From: Sanghuangporus weigelae
Lineage: Eukaryota > Basidiomycota > Agaricomycetes > Hymenochaetales > Hymenochaetaceae
Direction: 5' to 3'
Assembly (NCBI GenBank): GCA_033182465.1
Contig: CP137321.1
Coordinates: forward strand, 434,001-498,000
Length of the DNA stretch: 64,000 nt
In this document: positions 56,901 through 64,000 of the stretch, one piece after another
Layout: each line of letters opens with the position of its first letter
How positions within the stretch are numbered: the first letter of the stretch is position 1
Position numbers and translations under genes: made by a program
Notes under the pieces: generated by a model
Seen by the model: only the letters and a program-made list of their open reading frames with translations
The model's database searches: none
Told to the model about the DNA's origin: nothing

Positions 56901-57733
56901 GCGTGGGGAGCGAAGCCAAGCCCGAATCCCGCGGTGTCTACGCAGGGGTTCGTATCAAAGGACATCGAAGCATCGGGACCGGACATGCTAAAGTCGTAGC
57001 CATAACCGTGCGGACTAGCAAAGAGAGCACCATGAGCTCCGTCAGAGTTCCTGTCCGCGAAGGCAAGGCCCGGTCCATGGTCTAATACAGGATAGTCATA
57101 CGGGGGAGAGTAAAGCGGCGGCGAACGTGGGGAGGTATTGCTGACTTCCGGAAGCTGGAGGTTGCTTGCAGACCAAGACGTCGTTGATGGCGAACCAAAC
57201 CCGAAGTTGGAGTTTGAGTCGGAAAGAGCAGGCGACGCGCCATCCGCGTCACTTAACGGCGGCGGAGACGCATGGGTCGGGCTCGAGGCATTAATGCCAA
57301 TGAACCCGGCAGTAGGGACGGGGGAGTTGTTAGTCATGAAGGGCGATGAGCTGTTAAGTGCATCGAACGCAAAGTACTCTGCCATGCCTACATCGGCAAG
57401 CTCTTGCTCGAATCGCATCTCTGCGTCCTCGGTGTCTGGTGAAGCGGAATCAAAAGTTGGGGAGGAATGGAGAGGGAGATCACGGTCATGAACGACGGAA
57501 GCAAAGTGCACGGCAGTACTGGCAGTCGCATTGAGACTGGCGTCGCCGCTACTGCCGGTCACGATGACAGGGACCGTGGCCTGAAGAGGAAAGGGAGCGG
57601 CGCCGCTGTCGGCGAAGGGGCGCTCATGCGCGTCTGAAGACATAGTGGAGGGAGGCGAGGGATTGCGGGAGCGCGATGAGGAAGGAGAGAAAGAGGAGGC
57701 GGGACTGTTAAACGTGTTTGGGGGACTCAACAT
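53923..57733 (-). CDS. Tandem HMG-box protein, Exp1/Ixr1-like
   Basis: Three exons, 57733-55460, 55389-55069 and 54210-53923, give 960 residues. The first 700 are Ser/Pro/Gln/Asn-rich and disordered. Then come two HMG boxes. The first starts PPKLAPSTWQLYFTDWIQRH and spans the first intron into EKEPFKRRSQALKEARGREL. The second starts DPNAPKKPLSAYFMFLQHIR and runs across the 858-bp second intron into ERKPFLAQAEKEKLAYEAAR. The tail is acidic and ends SRRKRRT. A long disordered N-terminus with two C-terminal boxes matches the mushroom Exp1 protein, known in Coprinopsis for cap expansion and autolysis, and more distantly yeast Ixr1. Orthology is inferred from architecture. Long gene-poor flanks on both sides fit a developmentally regulated gene, but that is speculation. 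Confidence 0.85.
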
Positions 57734-59824
57734 GCGGGAGGAAAAGAGAATAGCGGGAGGGGATTTATAGAGGAGAGGAGGGGGAGTAGTATTTATAGTA
57801 GGAAGCTACATAGATATGATATAGAATTAGACCATTGACCCGATCTGTAGCCAAGCTCAGTTGACTTACTGTAAGCTTCGCCTCAGACGCGTCCTGCCTA
57901 TTAGGACAAATGCATCCGGCGGTCTGGCCACGCGCGTCACGCTGATTCACTGTGTGCTTCGATGCGGCGAATGCACATGCGAACGCGAAGACACGGGGGG
58001 AATGATGATGATGATGGTGATGGGTGGTGGCAGAAGAGACAGAGTCGGCGAGGGCAATTCTAACCGCAGATCGCAGTCTGAATAGCATTTGTGTACTTGT
58101 ACAATGAGTCATAGTCATGTGCTATGTGCTGGCTCCTTCTTGTGCTTCCGACAGTTGGTGGGAGTCGCATCCGGCGAACAGTTCCAGTCTGAGCAATAGG
58201 AATAGAAATGACAAAAGGGACGACGACGATTACGAGAATCGAGCAGACGAACTGTCACAGTCAGTACGAGCACCACTATCTTGCCGTACGCCGTGCTTCC
58301 ATTTGCAGCCAGACGGTCCTGACCAGTCGAGTAATCTCCTCTTGCGAGAGGCGTGTCCTCGGCGCTGCGGGACTCGTCCCGTTCCGTAGGTAAGGGTCCT
58401 CATCCGTGACTCACTCACATGCATCACGTCACAAATTCTATTCATCCCCCAAAACGGGTCGCATCTGCCTTTTAGAGTTTTATATCGGAGTCCTCAGGGT
58501 CCCTCAATTATCTCTCAAGGTCCACTCATATCGGCTTCTCGTCATTGCCTTTCTTTCATGAACCTCATCAAACTATCTCTTCGGCGGAATATCCTTCCCC
58601 TCAATAAGCGCTCTATCCACTCATTCATTCTATTTCATCGCCGTATGTGTGAATTCTTGCCGTTATAAACATATGCTGTACTCGCGTATTCTCACATATC
58701 CCCGTCAAAGTCATACTGACGCCGTCAGTCCTTCATCGCTATCTCGTGTAGCCGGCGAGCGTACGTACCTTTCGCAAACAAAGCACGCGCATCCAATAAG
58801 AACAAGAAAGTACCGATCAAATTGTATATGCAGTGCTTTGGACGTACTCACTCACGGAGTCAATTGCGTTCACATTAATAACGGACGGGCGCGTCGGTCA
58901 TTAACAGACTCACACACAATCTGAACGAAGAAGATTCGAGACCAAGCTCTCAATCCTTCCCCGCCGCCTCGTGTTCATACAGAATCAGCAAGCGATCTGA
59001 CCGTCGATCACCGGCATATCAAACTCTCTTTTTTCCATTATTATTTCCCCGCCCGTTCTCCCGTCCATCTGATTTCTTGATCCTCCCTACAGATAATTAA
59101 AAATAAATGAGTTCATTATGTTTATGAATGCCGCCGTTGTCTCGTCTAGCACTTGTCTCGTCCTCCGTCGAGCACGGACCGTCGGTCTGTTCACGGTGTT
59201 GTGCTCTCCGGGAAATCGGCACGAAACGAAAAAAACGCCACCAAATCTTCGCTCACCTTCAAGCTCCAAAAAACGCCTGACCTTTATCTTTCTTCGGATC
59301 CGGTAGTGCGCGGTGGGCGCAGGTGAACGCGAATCGCCGACGATCACGCGGGCGCGCGATATATCTTCACTCCTCTTCACAACCAGATAGCGAGGACACA
59401 TGATCCAGAACTATCACGAATTCCGATGCCACAGGGAGCTTTGGAATTCCTAGGTATCTTTCACCATTTCACTTGACTTCACCGACGCACATTCGTGCGT
59501 AGCACGACACATAGTCATCCGGGTGCTCCGTCCGTACGAGTCGGAAAAATATGTTTCTGACGGCCACTGCCACGATTTAGTATAATATGTCCCACCCGCA
59601 GTCCACGCATCTCCAGCATTCCGCAACACCGTGACCCTTATTTACGATCTCACATCTCCGGCGACACTTGCTGGCTTCGCATTGGTGGTGGCTGTTTTTG
59701 ACAGATACAAGTTTGCACCGATACGAATTCACCGGATTCCGAAACTCCCTCGTCGCTCGTCACTCATTCACTATTTCAATTTCCAACTTCCACTGAAATC
59801 TCACCAATCCGGAAGCTTGGTGAA
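57734..59824. promoter_or_regulatory. Long upstream region of the two-HMG-box gene
   Basis: About 2.1 kb has no convincing frame. It includes short ATG/GATGAT triplet runs near 58.0 kb and AT-rich patches near 59.1 kb. It probably contains the promoter and long 5' leader of the HMG-box gene, possibly with a spliced leader. Nothing more specific can be supported. Confidence 0.35.
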
Positions 59825-59899
59825 ATGAGCACAAGGAACACCGGAGATCCAAAGAATCAAGAATCTGTTACGGATGCTCTAGCGTCGCCAAGCGTTACT
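59825..59899 (+). CDS. Candidate first exon of a small gene, weak
   Basis: A 25-codon frame from ATG reads MSTRNTGDPKNQESVTDALA then SPSVT, and stops at a strong donor, ACT-GTAAGT. An acceptor ATGCCAG at 59952 would join it to a short exon ending at a stop. Other joins, near 60.13 kb, give longer products, but none is clearly right. No domain. It is kept only because start, composition and donor agree. Confidence 0.2.
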
Positions 59900-59952
59900 G
59901 TAAGTAAACCCTGATAAAACGAAAATAGATTTCAATACGTATGCATATGCCA

Positions 59953-62900
59953 GATGAGCGCTGTCGTATTCCCGCGAACCTCTAGATCAGGAATCTAGGA
60001 TCATCCCCGGATAGATTCAGACTGTATTGATCAGAAAGTTCCTACGTATCCGCGTCCATTTTCCTGTCCGACTTCTGTTGCGAACATTGGTTAATGATTT
60101 ATGGTATCCGCCTGGTTTCATTCATTCGCAGACTACTCACCTTCATCACCATCACATCCGGAGCTACTTTGGTCTATCATCACATCCACGTCCATCTTCC
60201 CATCTCGCCAACGGCAGGATCAATCAAGTGATTCCGATAGTGATGCCAATACGTAAGTATATTAACATCATCCTTCCCCCTCCCCCTTCTTCGCACAGAA
60301 AGGGCGGACGAACGCCACCGTTCTTTGCCCTGTCGGTCCAACGAAGGTTTCTATCTTCCTAACAGTAATCATCTACTCATCTCCCTTACGGCACCAGGTC
60401 CCGGATCCCGATTTATGTCGACCTTACATGAAAGGCGGTTAATCAACAGAGGGGTTTGCTGATGTTCATCTACTAACTTCGCCTCAGTTCATTTCAGATT
60501 ACTTCGGGTGGGGTGGAGCAGCGGATAATGTGATGAGGGTGCACAGGTCCCGAACGCGGACGCGGACATATGAATTGAATGGGAGGGACTCGTGATATTC
60601 AAATTCGAGAGATAGAGGCGCGATAGAGGCGCTACACAGCACCGTAATGGGGCTTAAGATCGAAACCTACTGAAACCTCCATTCCCAATCCATTCTCTTC
60701 ATGTCCCTGACGAAAAGAAATCGATCGAAACCAAATGGACTGAAGCAGCGAGGTAATGCAACCAATACGCAAACGCTTGGAATGTACGTAGCTATGTAAC
60801 GTGGATATGATACATGTCGTACTTAAGCACTAAACATGAGTATCAAACTCACGTTGCAACGTCCGCAGCGATAGTAATTCACCCGGTATGTACCCGGGCA
60901 TGGTCACAGCAAGGGGCAAGGGCGCGAGAAGGCTTGAGAAGTCCGGGATGTGCTCCGAGCGCCGAGCGGATCAAACTCTACGCATCTCGTCCAGTGATCA
61001 ATACCTCGCCGGCAGAACGCGTAGAAGCAAAGCTCCCGAGTCGGCAGCACCCGCGCCACGGCACGCAACACTCGTCCTGAGTACTTTGCGCTAGACAAGC
61101 AGCCAATCGCGCAGAATTAGCCCAGGAGGCGACTTGGAAGAGCTTAGAGCTGAGTAAGCGCCGAGTGCGACTTGGAAGCCTTTGAAGTTTCCTCGTTTCT
61201 CAGATTGACTTCACGTTCATATCTACTGAGTAAATGTCAAACTAAAGTCTAGCTGAAACGGGAAAGAGGAAGCAATATGATACGCGGACACAAAGATGGA
61301 AGCGACAAAGGTTCACACCTATGTACGAATGTCGGACAGGAGGAAGAGGAGTACAGGGGTCTGCATCTAGCGTGAATCCTGTAAGGCAAGGCGATGCACA
61401 GATGTTACACTCAGACGCTCGTACGTCTTAATCATAAATCTTAGGAAGATAGTGATAGAGTCATGCTGTGATTGTCAGGAAAACCTTATTCATAAGCATA
61501 TAGGAAAACATACAGATGTATCTGTATCCTGTGATAATTCATGCAGTGCAAGGACGGAGATGAGACTCGAGTTGTCCGGAAATTACTCAATGTCAGAGCG
61601 CGTTCCGGTTATTTCACTCTTGCTATGCAGCTTGATTACTTGTTTAGCTAATAAAGAAACAATAATGAAATAGGCCGCAGTATCGCAGAGACGGAAGTAT
61701 TCCTGCTAAAAATTCCCCTCCATTCTCCGATGTCGATCAATTCTCAATGAGGCCACCATGCCGGCGGAACCAAACTTTCGAGATTTTTTGGAAGGTTCAA
61801 AAAAGAACTATAAAAAAAAGAATAAATGACAAGCTGAACCAGAAAAGCTTGCTCGGTTTGAAACAAAGAAAGCACATGCCTGAATGTCCTGGACTCCGGA
61901 CTCCGGATACGATCAAATCGAGCGGCGAGTAACAAGTATCTTCCCGGCAAACAAACAATGGAAGCCCTTATTCATGATCCATACACATCTCCATATGCAT
62001 TCTGTCTATAGCCATAGAACTCGAGAGGTCGAGACCGATGGGAGTCAGTGTGGATCAATTCTGATCCTTCGGATAATGGGCATACCTAGCCCTAGCAGGA
62101 TAAAAATAGATCAATATTGCTTGTCGACAAGTCCATAGAACTATCGGCATTATGATGGCGAAGACCCGAGTAGATGCCGCACAGCCGACCAACGACGAAC
62201 GAGGCAAACAGACATACGGACGCGATCAATCAATCTTAATCCTGTATGTAAGAAGAGGTTCATAGCTTCAAGGTTCAGGGGGGGTTCCGCAACCGTACTT
62301 CCCACCGCACCGCTTCTTCTTTCTTCACGACAAATCCCCAAAAAGGCAAGTCCAAACGAAGTTGGGGAGAAGAAGGAGCGTCAGTCGCCTTCATCAAGGA
62401 GTACTACTCGTGCTTCTCTTCTATTCTTTAGCGGAGGCGCGGGAGAACCCCATAACTAGACCGTATTCGAGAAAATCGAACGTGCATGATCCGCTGCAAC
62501 TCTGACGGATCCAAGTCAGGCGCTTGTAACAGAATAAGCGTAGTATGTTTATGCTTGAAGCTATGCACGGAGCATATGCATGTTGTGTTAGTGGATGGTT
62601 TCCATGACATATCACGGCATAGCCTAACATTACCCTCTGTTTCTGAAGGACTCCGCGGAAATAACTCTTCACCATGTCCTTCCTGATTCACCGACCCAAT
62701 CAGCTGCTAGTAGTCTACATACATAGAGAGGAGGTCGAAGAACAAAAGAAGTCATCTCTCAAAGCATAACAAAATCAAATTGCTGCTAGAACGCTAACAG
62801 AATTCGAATCAGATCGATAAAAGAAATCAAGGTACTCGTAGGAGTCATAATCCAGAATAGCTTAATGTTATTATTAATAGGACTAGTAAACTCCATGGTA

Positions 62901-63785
62901 AAGCGTACGTGCACGGATATCCGTGTTTGCGGGGGTCCGGTCCACGTTTATCGACGAGCGGGACATATTGATATTGATATTCTCTCAGGAGAAGGCCTGA
63001 GATTAGGAGTGCGGGCCCTCGCACACCCCGACGAGCCAAACAAAGCCCACGTTTGTCGTCATGCCCAACATGAGAATTATAACCCCGCGCTGCCGTACAC
63101 TGTGAAACGTTATCGGCGGAGTAGCGCACTCAGCCGTTCCAGCCGTCGTTCGGCCTCGGACCGGCAGAGGGGAGACAAATCACAGATCCAACCCACACTA
63201 TCAATATCAAATATTAATAAGGATACGTATGCTTCGAACAAAGGACCAAGAAAGGCAAAGAAGCAAGGAGACAAGCTTTCAGAGAAGCATCATGACAGGA
63301 GGACGAAAAGAGGAGTGATCTAAGGAAGTTAAGGGGCGGTTGGAGGCGCATGACACTAGTCCTAATTAGGGAATGCGAGTGAATATCGCATTATCAGGGA
63401 GGAGTAGGGAAGGCAAAGAAGGAAGGAGGAGGAGGAGCGGCCCGCGCCATCATGCCGGATTCTGGTTCCCTAAGCCGCCGGATGTGAGATTTCGGATTAG
63501 TCCAGGATGATCAGCAGACGTCCGCACTTTGTAAACTGCGATTACAGATTGAGAAAAGGAAACAGTAAGATACTCACTTGTTATCGGTAAGTATATTGAT
63601 CTTACCATACTTCACCTTACTTGTACAGTTACGTACGCTTCGAGAAGAACTAGAACCTCTTCGATGAGCAACGTATTCCGAAGTGGACGACGAATCAGAG
63701 AAGATCTGCACTTGAGATCTCTCTTCATTCTCTAACCTTGATTCAACTCCGTCCGAAAAGATGAAAAAGAAGGCGAGCGGAAATG

Positions 63786-63786
<1 letters not shown>
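59953..63786. other. Gene-poor right flank
   Basis: About 3.8 kb has only short frames, none with recognisable domains or a consistent splice pattern. A 152-codon plus-strand frame at 62865-63323 has basic, low-complexity composition and I do not believe it. No RNA gene was found. Confidence 0.35.
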
Positions 63787-63852
<66 letters not shown>

Positions 63853-63861
63853 AAAGAAAAG
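63787..63861 (+). repeat. GAAA microsatellite
   Basis: Seventeen perfect GAAA units (63787-63854) followed by two imperfect ones. It reads as a spurious Phe/Leu/Ser repeat on the other strand. Confidence 0.95.
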
Positions 63862-64000
63862 CATCCGTCACTATAACCAAATGATAGCGTTGAGACTGGG
63901 TTGGTTACTTCGACGTTATGATGATTCGGATGCCACGTTACGCCGCATATCGTGTAACCATACCGAAATCTGTGGAGCGTTGAAGAGCTGCGATCGGACC

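Noticed and set aside
62865-63323. 152-codon plus-strand frame in the right flank
   Set aside because: Basic, low-complexity composition without domain or splice support.
63574-63864. Phe/Leu/Ser repeat protein on the minus strand
   Set aside because: It is the translation of the GAAA microsatellite.

Overview
The window looks like nuclear DNA from an Agaricomycete-type basidiomycete. The genes are dense with short introns (mostly 48-80 bp, including exons of 16-37 bp), and the protein set is typically fungal: the VTC1 polyphosphate subunit, a velvet regulator, Bud3-like and other RhoGEFs, a Reb1/TTF1-type Myb protein, SWC4, and a long tandem-HMG-box protein of the mushroom Exp1 type. I see no tRNA or rRNA, no CRISPR array, no recognisable retroelement and no toxin gene. 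All gene models were built by hand from reading frame, splice signals and family resemblance. Each joined exon set keeps an open frame, but no search or alignment was run.

Layout. 0-8 kb: the 3' end of a THYN1/EVE-domain gene, then a convergent 1,488-residue RhoGEF. 8-12 kb: mostly non-coding, with two weak candidate small genes. 11.9-22.4 kb, chromatin and transcription genes: VTC1, an HMG-box-like protein, SWC4, a Reb1/TTF1-like Myb protein, a second HMG-box protein and a coiled-coil RING protein. 22.6-27.2 kb: a second RhoGEF, Bud3-like, divergent from the RING gene. 28.4-33.1 kb: an unknown protein and a very large mitochondrial-type PPR protein. 33.4-35.5 kb: a velvet-domain protein. 35.5-39.6 kb: sparse, with unassigned coding-like pieces. 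39.6-40.4 kb: BUD31.

41.5-49.7 kb is compact: an unknown Cys-motif protein, complex I subunit NDUFA1, a lipoate-protein ligase, complex I subunit NDUFA8, a small beta-grasp-like protein, complex I assembly factor NDUFAF3 and a GNAT acetyltransferase. Three complex I genes and a lipoylation enzyme lie within about 5 kb. 49.7-53.9 kb is nearly gene-free and holds a fold-back inverted repeat. 53.9-57.7 kb encodes the 960-residue two-HMG-box protein. 57.7-64 kb is a long, gene-poor flank ending in a GAAA microsatellite.

No new multi-gene system stands out. The points most worth checking are the DH domain split by a roughly 245-residue insert, one or more GC-AG introns (one of them frame-preserving), the missing glycine at a splice junction of the lipoate ligase, the complex I cluster, three HMG-box genes in one window, and unassigned coding-like stretches near 27.5-28 kb and 38.3-39.0 kb.
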